The notes under the pieces are model-generated. The model did not search any database, was not told the DNA's origin, and saw only the letters and a program-made list of their open reading frames with translations. A stretch of DNA of 64,000 nt from Nocardiopsis sp. TSRI0078 (GTDB lineage: Bacteria > Actinomycetota > Actinomycetes > Streptosporangiales > Streptosporangiaceae). Positions 25,768-34,455 of the stretch are shown in pieces. The stretch is taken from NCBI RefSeq assembly GCF_001905145.1, contig NZ_LWLB01000023.1, positions 1 to 64,000 of the forward strand, given 5' to 3'. Position numbers and translations under genes: made by a program. Numbering within the stretch: position 1 is the stretch's first letter; each line of letters starts with the position of its first letter.

Positions 25768-26315
25768 GGAGACGAAGGTAGGGCGTGAACCTTGGTGTTT
25801 CCTGAGAGCTGGGTGAGAACGGAGTAGGAGTCGGCGAGGCCGAGGCGAACGGCTGGTCCAACCTGCCGGTCGGCAACAAGACCGCGACGCGGCGGGCCGT
25901 GGCCAGTGGCGCCCTACACGGCCGCGAGGTCGGTCCCCTCGCGGGTCTGTCGGCGCCGCCCGTTGCCACCGACCGCGACGGGCGCGTCGGCTGCGCCCTG
26001 ACCACCCCGCCGGGCAGGTTCCTGGCCCAGGTGCGCCGGACCAACGAGGTCCAGGGCCTAGAGCCGCTGCTCGACCTGTCCGCGTCGATCGCCTCCGAGG
26101 GCAAGGAGCGGTTCCTCCACGGGCCGCGCATACCAGTTCGCTTTGGTGAGCGGCGGCCTCGGCTCGCATTCGCGGAGCTGGTTCGAAGGAAAGCACGTCA
26201 TCGTCCGAGTGGACGTGGGAACGCTGCCGGAGGGCGTCAAGGTCTCTTGGGTAGCACCATGATCCTTGACACCCTGCGGCATGCGCGCGGGAGTTCGGAA
26301 ACCCCGGTCAACGGC
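25768..26315. other. Intergenic, possible coding relic
   Basis: About 550 bp. A plus-strand frame near 25830-26130 reads SNLPVGNKTATRRAVASGALHG and GPLAGLSAPPVATDRDGRVG, which looks faintly protein-like but has no start signal and no family I recognise. Nothing else is supported. Confidence 0.3.
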
Positions 26316-27797
26316 CTAACCGATGTTCGACCGGCTGACCTCCTCGTAGATCTCGGGCCTCCTGCGACGCAGGAACTCCCCCCAGACGAGCCCCGCGATC
26401 CCCGAACCGATGATCACTCCGGGAAGGACCACCACCAGGGCCGAGAAACCGTCGGACTCGATCATCACGTCGAAGTTGAACATGATGAGCACCGCGATGG
26501 TCCCCAGACCGACCGCGGCGACCAGCGGAGCGACGGTGCGGACGAACAGCGGGTGTTTCTCAGGCTCCCGGCCGAACCGGCGCATGATGGCCACCGAGGT
26601 CACGCAGAGCAGCAGGACCATGCCGAGGCCGGCCGCGTTGGTCAGCCACGTGAACATCGTCATCACCGGGAAGAGCGGGCCCAGTTCGGAGCCCGCGCCC
26701 GCCACCGCGAAGACGATGATGAACACCATGCCAAGCGCGCTCTGCGTGAGGGACCCGGCGACGGGAGCGCCGTTCCTGGCGCCGGTGGCGCCGAGGCGGT
26801 GCGGCAGCACCCTGGCCCGGCCCATCGAGAAGAAGTACCGTGCGGCGGCGTTGTGGAAGGCGACCAGCGCCGCCAGGATGCTGGTCAGGAAGAGTACCGC
26901 GGTGAGGTTGGAGACGATGGCGGGCACATGCTGGTTCAAAAAGACGAACATGAGGTCCGGCCCCCACTGCTGGGACTGCGGCACGATCTCCGAAGGGCCG
27001 ACCCCGATGGAGAACGCCCACGCTGAGAACGCGTAGAACAGCGCGATGACCGCGACCGCGATGTATGTCGCCCGCGCCACCGAACGCTCGGGGTCCTTCG
27101 CCTCCTCAGAGTAGATGGCGCCGGACTCGAAGCCCATGAAGGCGGCAATACCGAAGGCCAGGATGGTGCCGAGGCTTCCGGAGAGCCAGTGCGCTGGCAG
27201 AAGGGGGGCTGCGCTGACGCCCTCCGGGGCCACGCCGAACGACAGGAGACTCACACCGATGACGACGAGGAACTCCAGGGTCACGATGGTGGCGAGGACC
27301 TTCGCCGACAGGTCGACCTTGCTGACACCCAGGAAAGCGACCAGCAGCCAGCCGCCCAGTGCGCAGGCCCACCACGGGACCGCGGCCCCGAACAGCTCGG
27401 CGAGAGTGGAGGACGCTGTGAATCCGAAAACGCCGTAGAGCCCGATCTGCATCGCGTTGTAGGTGACCAGAGCCAGGAACGAGGTGCCGATGCCCTGGCG
27501 GACGCCGAGCCCCGCGGTGACGTAGGCGTAGAAGGCGCCGGCGTTCTGGATGAACGAGCTCATCCGTCCGTAGCCGAGGGCGAAGAACACCAGGATCACG
27601 CCTAGGAGGAAGTACCCCACCGGGACTCCCCGCGCTCCGGTGACGGCGAAGCTCGTGGTGGCTCCGCCGGCAAGAACGGTCAACGGGGCCGAGGCCGCGA
27701 TGATGAGGAAAACGAGCGCTGGCACCCCAAGGGTGCGTCTGGCCAGTGTCGTCTCCTCAGGGAGGGGAATCGTCGTGTGACGGGCTCCGTCGTTCAT
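26316..27797 (-). CDS. APC-superfamily amino acid/amine permease
   Basis: A 493-aa membrane protein with about 12 transmembrane segments. The first helices read LGVPALVFLIIAASAPLTVLAGG, and the sixth region has FGIAAFMGFESGAIYSEEAKDPERSVARATY, the conserved APC loop. These carriers import amino acids, polyamines or amines with protons. Its ATG overlaps the stop of the upstream amidohydrolase gene (ATGA), so the two are coupled. With the amine oxidase nearby, an amine or amide-derived substrate is plausible. Substrate is inference. Confidence 0.88.
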   Translation of the reverse strand: MNDGARHTTIPLPEETTLARRTLGVPALVFLIIAASAPLTVLAGGATTSFAVTGARGVPVGYFLLGVILVFFALGYGRMSSFIQNAGAFYAYVTAGLGVRQGIGTSFLALVTYNAMQIGLYGVFGFTASSTLAELFGAAVPWWACALGGWLLVAFLGVSKVDLSAKVLATIVTLEFLVVIGVSLLSFGVAPEGVSAAPLLPAHWLSGSLGTILAFGIAAFMGFESGAIYSEEAKDPERSVARATYIAVAVIALFYAFSAWAFSIGVGPSEIVPQSQQWGPDLMFVFLNQHVPAIVSNLTAVLFLTSILAALVAFHNAAARYFFSMGRARVLPHRLGATGARNGAPVAGSLTQSALGMVFIIVFAVAGAGSELGPLFPVMTMFTWLTNAAGLGMVLLLCVTSVAIMRRFGREPEKHPLFVRTVAPLVAAVGLGTIAVLIMFNFDVMIESDGFSALVVVLPGVIIGSGIAGLVWGEFLRRRRPEIYEEVSRSNIG

Positions 27798-29662
27798 GTG
27801 CGTGCTCCATGTCGTCCGGCTTCGGTGCCGCAACAGCCGACAGCCATGTAGGTGTTGAGCCCGGCGGCTCGTGAGGCGGCGGCCGACGCCGTCGCTCGGG
27901 TGATCGAAGCGGACGCGGCGTCGAAGACGACTTCGCCGCCCACGACCGTCATGCCCACGGGGATCTCCGCGACCTCTTCGCCAGGGGTGTTGAGGAGGTC
28001 GCCGTCGAGCACGACCAGGTCGGCGACCATGCCTTCCGCGAGCGTGCCCTTCCAGTCCTCCGCTCCGTCCTGCCACGCGCCAGCTGTGGTGTAGGTGTGG
28101 AGTGCCTGTTCGAGGTCGAGGACCTCGTCCTCGCCGAACACCTCGCCGGTGGCCAGGCTGCGTCGTGTGAGCATGCCCGCGATGCCCTCCAGGAAGTCCG
28201 GCGGGACGTTCGGCGCATCGGAGGAGCTGGCCACCACGACGCCGGATGACAGCGCGCTCCGGTAGGGCCACTGATAGTCGGTGCGTCGGCGTCCGAGGAC
28301 CTCCTCCAGCTGGTGCGAGAGCGATCGTTTGATGCTGGGGTTGAAGTTCACCCCGAGACCGTGGGCGCTGAGGGTGTCGAGGGACCGCTGGGAGACGAAG
28401 TCTCCATGGATCACGTAGTGCCGCAGACCTTGGTGCCCCAGCTCGCCGATGACCCGGTCATAGGCATCGACCACAGCGTCGATGGCCCGGTCGCCGCATG
28501 AATGCACGCCCACCTGGAACCCGGCGTCGTGTGCGATGCGGATGCGCCGGTGCAGCGCGTCCAGCTGATCCTCTTCGGTGTCTCCGGGAAGGACGAGGCC
28601 TCCTAGGCCCCCGGCCTCATACTCCTCCGACATCCATGCGGTCCTGGCTTGGGTGGGGACGCCGTCCGCCCGGATCTTGCACTGGCTGATGGTGAGCCAC
28701 TGGGGGATCGTCTCCAGTTCCCGGCCTTGGCGAAGAAGCTCATCCAGAGCGGCGTCGTCCCCGGCACTTTCGAGCATGACCGTCACTCGGTGCCGTATGC
28801 GTCCGGAGTCCAGCAGGTCCTGGTACCTCTCGACGGTCGTGAGGTCCGTCCCAGCGTCCGTCACGGATGTGATGCCGTGCGCGTGCATCGAGTCGACGGC
28901 CAGCGCCAGGCCCTCTCGCAGTTCCTCCTCCGTGAAGTCCGGGACGACGTCTTCGACGAGGTCGACTGCGCTCTCGCCGAGTACCCCTGTGGGCTCGCCG
29001 TCGCCGTAACGATGGATCTCGCCTCCGGCTGGAGTCTCCGTGGTGTGGTCGACGCCGGCCAGCTCCAGGGCAACCGAGTTCACCCACACGGCGTGCCCCG
29101 ACCATTCGTGGAGGATGACCGGGTTCTCTGGGGAGACGTCGTCGATGTCCTCCCTGGTCGGGTAGCGTCCCTCCTCCAGGTATCCCTGGTCCCACCCGTA
29201 TCCCCGTATCCACTCGCCGGGTTCCGCGTCCTCCACCGCCTGGGCGACGGAGTCGCGTATCTCAGCGATGGACGAGACGTGCTCCCTGCCGAGGGCCAAG
29301 GTGAGCGGCGGCTGGGTGGTGCCGTAACGCAGGGGATGGAAATGGCTGTCATTGATCCCGGGGATGACCGTACGGCCACGAAGATTCACCACGTCGGTAC
29401 TGGCACCGACCATCCGGCGCAGCTCGGAGGAGTCTCCCACCGCATGCACCAAGCCGTCCTTGACGGCGATGGCCTGATGGGGCCGGAACTCACCGGAGAG
29501 CGTCAGGACGTTCCCGCCGTAGAGGACCATGTCCGCGTGAGAGCTTCGCCGGGCCCACGACGCCGCGCCGAGGGCACCTCCCAGGGCACCGATGGCGAGA
29601 CCGGCGCCTGCGCCCTGCAAAAACGTGCGTCTGTGGACTCCCTGCGGTCCTTTCTCTCCCAT
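27794..29662 (-). CDS. Tat-exported amidohydrolase (YtcJ-like)
   Basis: A 622-aa metal-dependent hydrolase. A twin-arginine signal is visible (HRRTFLQGAGAGLAIGALGGALGAASWA), implying folded export. The hydrolase part starts ADMVLYGGNVLTL, with GRTVIPGINDSHFHP (metal HxH), and later GVHSCGDRAID, YVIHGDFV and SSDAPNVPP, the order seen in YtcJ-like amidohydrolases (Amidohydro_3). I chose ATG 29662 because GAGGAG lies just upstream and actually within the alternative ATG 29674. The partner APC permease is translationally coupled, suggesting extracellular hydrolysis of an amide or carbamate followed by uptake of the amine part (inference). Confidence 0.85.
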   Translation of the reverse strand: MGEKGPQGVHRRTFLQGAGAGLAIGALGGALGAASWARRSSHADMVLYGGNVLTLSGEFRPHQAIAVKDGLVHAVGDSSELRRMVGASTDVVNLRGRTVIPGINDSHFHPLRYGTTQPPLTLALGREHVSSIAEIRDSVAQAVEDAEPGEWIRGYGWDQGYLEEGRYPTREDIDDVSPENPVILHEWSGHAVWVNSVALELAGVDHTTETPAGGEIHRYGDGEPTGVLGESAVDLVEDVVPDFTEEELREGLALAVDSMHAHGITSVTDAGTDLTTVERYQDLLDSGRIRHRVTVMLESAGDDAALDELLRQGRELETIPQWLTISQCKIRADGVPTQARTAWMSEEYEAGGLGGLVLPGDTEEDQLDALHRRIRIAHDAGFQVGVHSCGDRAIDAVVDAYDRVIGELGHQGLRHYVIHGDFVSQRSLDTLSAHGLGVNFNPSIKRSLSHQLEEVLGRRRTDYQWPYRSALSSGVVVASSSDAPNVPPDFLEGIAGMLTRRSLATGEVFGEDEVLDLEQALHTYTTAGAWQDGAEDWKGTLAEGMVADLVVLDGDLLNTPGEEVAEIPVGMTVVGGEVVFDAASASITRATASAAASRAAGLNTYMAVGCCGTEAGRHGART

Positions 29663-30125
29663 GTGTCTCCTCATCTCCGCGCCGATTCCCGGGAACAGGT
29701 CTCTGATGTGCGGTTCGGTGAGGAACAGTGTTTCCGCATCGCCGGGCCCAGTCTTGTGACTCCATGCACACGAGTTGACGATGCGGGTCAACAGGAGCTT
29801 CGAGGCGCGGGACTCCTGTTCTCATGGTGTGCCGGAAGACCTGGGCGGCACGCCGCCGGGAGGGGCGCCCCCAACGGCGGCCGTGCCCACTCCATCGATC
29901 CACGCGGCCTCCAAGGTCCGGCTCGCGCCGGGGCCGGCGAGGGCCGCAGGGGCGTTGAGGTGCTGTGCACCCACCTGTCCGCACCGAGAGGCCCGAGCAC
30001 TTTACAGGCCACGTGAGGCGTGTCACACTCATTCCTCACAGGTATTCCCCAGCCTTGGCGTACGTGTGCGACCGATATTGAGCAATCGCTCAATAATCAG
30101 TGACATACGCCCAGCAGGAGGCATC
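29663..30125. other. Divergent promoter region
   Basis: 460 bp between the divergent amidohydrolase and AraC genes. It contains the TetR-type palindrome at 30077-30094. Open frames across it are antisense artefacts. Confidence 0.5.
30077..30094. promoter_or_regulatory. TetR-type operator upstream of the AraC gene
   Basis: ATTGAGCAATCGCTCAAT has 7-bp arms around a 4-bp centre, the form of TetR-family operators. The core TTGAGC-N4-GCTCAA recurs at 33854-33869. It lies 31 bp before the araC start codon. Confidence 0.7.
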
Positions 30126-31112
30126 ATGCATCGGCGAGACACCGACAACGTCGTTCTCGAGCTTCCCAGCACAGCCATGAGCCTGCCCGCCTGGAGGGCC
30201 GCCATCGCCGAGTCCGTGGTGACGCTGGACATCCGTGAGGAGGGCGACCGACCCTTCCGGGGCCACCTGCTCAGGTCCGTGGTCGACGATGTCGGGCTCT
30301 TCCAGCTGGTCACCACACCGCATACGGTCCGAAGGACGTCGGCGCTCATCACCGCCGACGACGCCCGGTTCTACAAGATGAGCCTGCAGTTGTCGGGCCG
30401 TGCCATCCTGGAGCAGGACGGACGGCGAGCGGTGCTCAACCCGGGGGATCTGGCGGTCTACGACACCCACCGCCCCTACACGCTCCACCTGCCCGAACTC
30501 AGCCAGTCGATGGTGATGATCATCCCGCAGGAGCTCGTTGAGCTCATCCCCGAGGAACTCTCGGCGGTCACTGCCATCAGGTTCCCCGGCGACCACGGGT
30601 TCGGCCGGATGATCAACCCGTTCTTCGTCGAGCTGGGGAGGAACCTGGACCAGCTCTCCGGCACCTACGCCACGCGACTGGTCCGGTCCGCCCTGGACCT
30701 CATGGTCACGATGCTCTCCCAGGCACTGCATGAGCGCCAGGGACACGCGGGCTCTCCAGCGCTGGCCCTGGGGCGGCAGATCCGGGAGTACATCCTGAGG
30801 AACCTCTCGGACGAGACGATGACTCCCGCTTCCATCGCGGCCGCGCACTTCATCTCGCTGCGCCACCTCTACACGATCTTCTCCGAGGAGGGTGCGACCG
30901 TCTCGGCCTGGATACGCACGCGTCGGCTCAAACTCATCAGGCGAGACCTGGCGGACCCCGTGTACGCCGACAGGCCGGTCTCCTGGGTGGCGGGTCGATG
31001 GGGCCTGCAGGACCCGGCCCATTTCTCACGGCTCTTCCGTGCAGAGTTCGGCGAGTCTCCGAGCGCCTACCGCCGTGCTCAGCTGGCCCAGGCCGTCGAA
31101 GCCGCCAGTTGA
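30126..31112 (+). CDS. AraC-family regulator (FeaR/NphR-like)
   Basis: A 328-aa regulator. The N-terminal 200 residues form an AraC-binding-like effector domain (FYKMSLQLSGRAILEQDGRRAVLNPGDLAVYDTHRPYTLHLPE), as in FeaR, which activates amine oxidase and aldehyde dehydrogenase genes in enteric bacteria. Two C-terminal HTH units follow (MTPASIAAAHFISLRHLYTIF and PVSWVAGRWGLQDPAHFSRLFRAEFGESPSAYR). A near-perfect AGGAGG precedes ATG 30126. It sits next to the amine-oxidase locus and probably activates it in response to an amine or aldehyde; a TetR operator in its own promoter implies a second layer of control. Confidence 0.88.
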   Translation: MHRRDTDNVVLELPSTAMSLPAWRAAIAESVVTLDIREEGDRPFRGHLLRSVVDDVGLFQLVTTPHTVRRTSALITADDARFYKMSLQLSGRAILEQDGRRAVLNPGDLAVYDTHRPYTLHLPELSQSMVMIIPQELVELIPEELSAVTAIRFPGDHGFGRMINPFFVELGRNLDQLSGTYATRLVRSALDLMVTMLSQALHERQGHAGSPALALGRQIREYILRNLSDETMTPASIAAAHFISLRHLYTIFSEEGATVSAWIRTRRLKLIRRDLADPVYADRPVSWVAGRWGLQDPAHFSRLFRAEFGESPSAYRRAQLAQAVEAAS

Positions 31113-31196
31113 GCGGCGCCGAGGCGCCGACGCATGAAGCCGCTGATCAGGTCGCTGTCGGGGCGGCGACTGCACAGGTGCGGAAGAATCGACGGT

Positions 31197-31850
31197 ATGC
31201 CGAAGAGAGTTGATCGGGCCGCGCGCCGCGATGAGATCGTCCGGACCTATCTGAAGATCGCGTCCCGCGACGGCGTGGAAGCCGCGACGACGCGCGCGCT
31301 CGCCGCGGAACTGGGCGTCGCCGTCGGCTCACTGTGGTACTACTTCTCCGGCTTTGACGAGGTCCTCTCACGTGCCTTCCAGCTCATCTTCGAGCGGACC
31401 GACGAGCGAATCTCCCGCGGCGTGGGGAAGCACCAGGGGCTCGCGGCGATCACGCGGATGCTGCACGAGGTCCTGCCCGTGAAGAAGGACACCGAGGACG
31501 AGGCCTACGTGGTTGTCAGCTTCTGGGGACGCGTCCCGGCGAACCCCTCCCTCGGCAGGCTGCAGGTACGGGTGGCCGAACAGTGGCGTGCGCGGATCGC
31601 CGACCACCTCTACGAGGCCGTCACACGACACGAGTTGGTGCCGCAGGCGCCCGTCGCCCAGATCACCGACATGCTGATGATCCTGACCACGGGCGCCCAG
31701 GTCGAGTATGTCCTGCACACACCGATCGCCCGCAGAGAGAGGCAGTGGCGCGCGGTGCACCACTGCCTCTCTGGCTGGCTGACCGATCAAGGGGCTCGGG
31801 CATCGGGCCTCCTGGAACCGACGCGGATTCCTGCCGCACCCGAGGCATGA
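31197..31850 (+). CDS. TetR-family regulator of the amine locus
   Basis: A 217-aa repressor. The HTH covers about residues 8-55 (RRDEIVRTYLKIASRDGVEAATTRALAAELGVAVGSLWYYFSGFDEVLSRAF). The C-terminal ligand domain is all-helical, of the BetI-like type. ATG 31197 is chosen because MPKRVDRAARRDEI is a typical start and the longer frame is not conserved-looking. It lies 84 bp after the araC stop on the same strand and probably shares its transcript. Two identical-core palindromes (30077-30094 and 33854-33869) flank the region and are the likely binding sites. The inducer is unknown. Confidence 0.87.
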   Translation: MPKRVDRAARRDEIVRTYLKIASRDGVEAATTRALAAELGVAVGSLWYYFSGFDEVLSRAFQLIFERTDERISRGVGKHQGLAAITRMLHEVLPVKKDTEDEAYVVVSFWGRVPANPSLGRLQVRVAEQWRARIADHLYEAVTRHELVPQAPVAQITDMLMILTTGAQVEYVLHTPIARRERQWRAVHHCLSGWLTDQGARASGLLEPTRIPAAPEA

Positions 31851-31877
31851 GGCCGGCCGCGCGGCGAGGGCAGCGCC

Positions 31878-33836
31878 TCAGCAGTGGCAGGACCGCTCCT
31901 CGCCGCCGTCGGACGTGCACCGCCCCGCCGTCTCCGGCGGCACGTCCAGGGTGGGGTTGCGGTCGAAGAAGCCGTTGGGGGTCAGACGAAAGCCGGCGTA
32001 GTCCACCGGCATGATCGGCCAGTCCTCGGTCCGCGGGAAGTGGGTCAGCCCGAAGGTGTGCCAAAGGACGATGTCCTCGCCGTCGATCGGGTCGTCCTGG
32101 CGCACGTACTCCGGCAGGCCCCCGTGTCCAGGGTTCAGGTTGACCAAACGGCCGGCGGGGTAGAGCTCGTCACGCTCATACCGGGTGACCCAGAGGTGGT
32201 GGGCCGCGAAGGCGGCACGACGTCGGATGGAAGAGTCCTCAGCGGAGAGCAGCGTGGGGCTGTCCTCGGTGTGGAGGAGGTAGGAGGTCGGCTGGCCCAG
32301 CCGGTTCGCCGTCTCGGTGCTGCTGATCCTCCAGACGCGCCCGACGGAGCCGTGCGCATCGCGGATCGCCTGCTGCTCGGTCCTCAGCCGGGTGATGTCG
32401 CGGGTGAAGACGTTGCCCCACGGGTTGTCCCCGCCGCTGGGCACACGGCGGACGTCGATCTCGTCGACCGCGTTCGCGTTGCCGTCCACCGCCATGTCCA
32501 GGCGGGCGCAGAACAGGTGCTGGTGCACGGGGGCGCCCAGACCCGGGGCGATCTCCGTGGAGTAGGGGTAGTCGCCGCCGGGATGGGCGTTGGTGAAGAC
32601 GATACCCGTGGCCTTGCACTCGAGCTCGATCTTGCCGTCGAGGTAGAGGTACCAGTAGAAGCCGTAGTCGTAGTTGCCGACCGTGACGAAGAAGGAGACC
32701 ACCAGGCGGCGCTGGCGGCGCACCTCACGTGTGCCGGAGATGTCGTCGGAGTGCTTCCACAGGATCCCGTAGTCCTCCTCGTGGATGCAGATGGCGTTCG
32801 GCAGCGTCGTGGGCCGACCGAAGTCGTCGGCGACCACGGCGTCGACGTAGGTGATCTCGCCCTTGCAGTCGCAGCCCAGTTCCAGGGCGTTGGCGAGGCG
32901 CCCGAACTGGAACTCGCCGACGTCGAAGTAGTTCTGCCAGGCGTTGGTGGGAGAGGGGTCGCCGTAGTTGACGACCATCTCCGCGATCGACCCGCGGTAC
33001 ATGATGGGACGTTCACGCCCCTGGTCCTCGAAGCTGAGCTGGTGCAGTGTCAGCCCCTCGCGCCCGTTGAACCCCAGGCGGACGTTCCATTTCTCCCAGC
33101 TGAGCACACCGTCCTCCAAGGTGAAGCTCACGCCCTCAGGCTGGGTGATCGAGATGGGCTTCAGCGATGTGCGATGCCCGCCGTGCACCGCGGGGTCCAG
33201 GTAGTCGCCGGACTCCTCAGGCACATGGGTGACGTCCGTCTCGACGACACGCAGTACCTTCCTTTCGGTGAGGTCCACGTGGGCGACCACCCCTCCGATC
33301 GGGTGTGCCCAGATGGAGTCCCCCGGGTGGTCCTGCCGAAACGCCAGGGCACGGACGACACGCCTGCCGACCTCGTCCTCGTAACCGAAGACGCCGGCGG
33401 ACAGGCCGATCACGACCACCTTGTCGAGATCGGTGACTCCGCGTCGGCGGACGGCCTCGATCCATTCCGGGTCGGCCTTGACGATCGGGTCGGCGCCCTC
33501 CAGGTCCTCGTTGAAGGACGGTGCGGACCCCTCCCGCGCAGCGTCGATCACCCGGCGCTCGACGATCTGCTCGCTGTCCAGCTCCACGATGAGGTCTGTC
33601 AGCGTCAGGGTGCTGAGGTCGGTCACGAGGAGTGAGACCTGGCGGGCGATCCGCTCGCCCGGACTCCAGGAGAGGACCTCGTGTTTGTCCGGCTCGCGAA
33701 GCGCCACATAGGAGATGCGGGTGGCTTCGCTGAGCAGTCCTTCTCCGTCCAGGATCTCGCGCGTCCTGTCGATCTCCTCGACCGAGAGAGGGGTGAGCGG
33801 ATGCCTGCTGTGTTCGTGCGACGCCTTGCCGACCAT
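31878..33836 (-). CDS. tynA: Copper-containing primary amine oxidase
   Basis: A 652-aa copper/topaquinone amine oxidase. The catalytic base Asp is in NYFDVGEFQFG (about D305). The tyrosine that becomes topaquinone is in TVGNYDYG (about Y389). The copper ligands are HQH in APVHQHLF (about H438, H440) and a third His in FGLTHFPRTEDWP. It turns primary amines into aldehydes with release of ammonia and H2O2. Length is normal and no signal peptide is seen. ATG 33836 follows AAGGAGG; upstream codons overlap the TetR operator. It is divergent from a membrane protein and an aldehyde dehydrogenase gene, giving amine to acid conversion. Phenylethylamine or tyramine is a plausible substrate because of the paa genes at 56-64 kb. 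Confidence 0.93.
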   Translation of the reverse strand: MVGKASHEHSRHPLTPLSVEEIDRTREILDGEGLLSEATRISYVALREPDKHEVLSWSPGERIARQVSLLVTDLSTLTLTDLIVELDSEQIVERRVIDAAREGSAPSFNEDLEGADPIVKADPEWIEAVRRRGVTDLDKVVVIGLSAGVFGYEDEVGRRVVRALAFRQDHPGDSIWAHPIGGVVAHVDLTERKVLRVVETDVTHVPEESGDYLDPAVHGGHRTSLKPISITQPEGVSFTLEDGVLSWEKWNVRLGFNGREGLTLHQLSFEDQGRERPIMYRGSIAEMVVNYGDPSPTNAWQNYFDVGEFQFGRLANALELGCDCKGEITYVDAVVADDFGRPTTLPNAICIHEEDYGILWKHSDDISGTREVRRQRRLVVSFFVTVGNYDYGFYWYLYLDGKIELECKATGIVFTNAHPGGDYPYSTEIAPGLGAPVHQHLFCARLDMAVDGNANAVDEIDVRRVPSGGDNPWGNVFTRDITRLRTEQQAIRDAHGSVGRVWRISSTETANRLGQPTSYLLHTEDSPTLLSAEDSSIRRRAAFAAHHLWVTRYERDELYPAGRLVNLNPGHGGLPEYVRQDDPIDGEDIVLWHTFGLTHFPRTEDWPIMPVDYAGFRLTPNGFFDRNPTLDVPPETAGRCTSDGGEERSCHC

Positions 33837-33853
33837 GGAGCTCCTCCTTGTTT

Positions 33854-33869
33854 TTGAGCGAACGCTCAA
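33854..33869. promoter_or_regulatory. TetR-type operator between amine oxidase and membrane protein genes
   Basis: TTGAGCGAACGCTCAA has perfect 7-bp arms around AA. It lies 18 bp before the amine oxidase start and 43 bp before the divergent membrane protein gene, so one repressor could shut both promoters. Confidence 0.78.
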
Positions 33870-33911
33870 CTACAAATATGACACGTTTCACAAGCGCTGC
33901 GAAAGGGTGTC

Positions 33912-34409
33912 ATGGAAGACAACCTCCTCCTGCGTCGGACCGCCGCCGGCGCAGTGGTCGTCTCAGGGGTCCTTCACCTGGCCATGCTGGGACACGGTGG
34001 CGCGCTGCTCAGGGTGGGCACGGCCGCAATGGCTGTCCTCTGCCTGCCGTGCGCGGGGCGTCTGTGGAGGTCGGACAGCCGCCGGGCGTGGGTGCTCCTC
34101 GCTGCCATGGGAACGTGCATGCTGGCCGCCCATGGCTGGCTGATGAGCCGCGCGCCCCTTGTGTCGGCGCCGGTCCGGGAGCCTGGTTCCGAAGCGGTGG
34201 CGCACGCCCACGGCGGCGGGCCCGACCTCCTGGTGGATCTGCACGAGCCGCTGATGCTCATCGCCACCTGTACCGCGGGCCTGGAGGTGGTTCTCGCGGG
34301 GGCCGCTCTGCTCATGACACAGCGGGGCCGCCGGTCCGCTGGCGCCCCAAGTGTGCACGAACGTCGTAGGTGCCTGCATGGGCAGACAACCTCGGTCTCC
34401 GACCGCTGA
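33912..34409 (+). CDS. Small four-helix membrane protein with His-bearing loop
   Basis: A 165-aa protein with four hydrophobic segments (about residues 11-31, 36-50, 58-78 and 113-135). The loop between the third and fourth holds EAVAHAHGGG and LLVDLHEP, four His/acidic positions that could bind a metal. I recognise no family. A GAAAGG ribosome site precedes the ATG. It is divergent from the copper amine oxidase, under the same TetR-type operator, and 46 bp before the aldehyde dehydrogenase. A role in copper handling for the oxidase, or in substrate entry, is a guess from position and the His loop only. Confidence 0.65.
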   Translation: MEDNLLLRRTAAGAVVVSGVLHLAMLGHGGALLRVGTAAMAVLCLPCAGRLWRSDSRRAWVLLAAMGTCMLAAHGWLMSRAPLVSAPVREPGSEAVAHAHGGGPDLLVDLHEPLMLIATCTAGLEVVLAGAALLMTQRGRRSAGAPSVHERRRCLHGQTTSVSDR

Positions 34410-34455
34410 GCGAACCTGAGGGCAGCGCAACCACTCGTCAAGAAGGAGTCTGGTC

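Noticed and set aside
25831..26130. Plus-strand protein-like frame before the APC gene
   Set aside because: Weak resemblance to coding sequence but no start signal, no recognised family and no clean frame; noted only as a possible relic.
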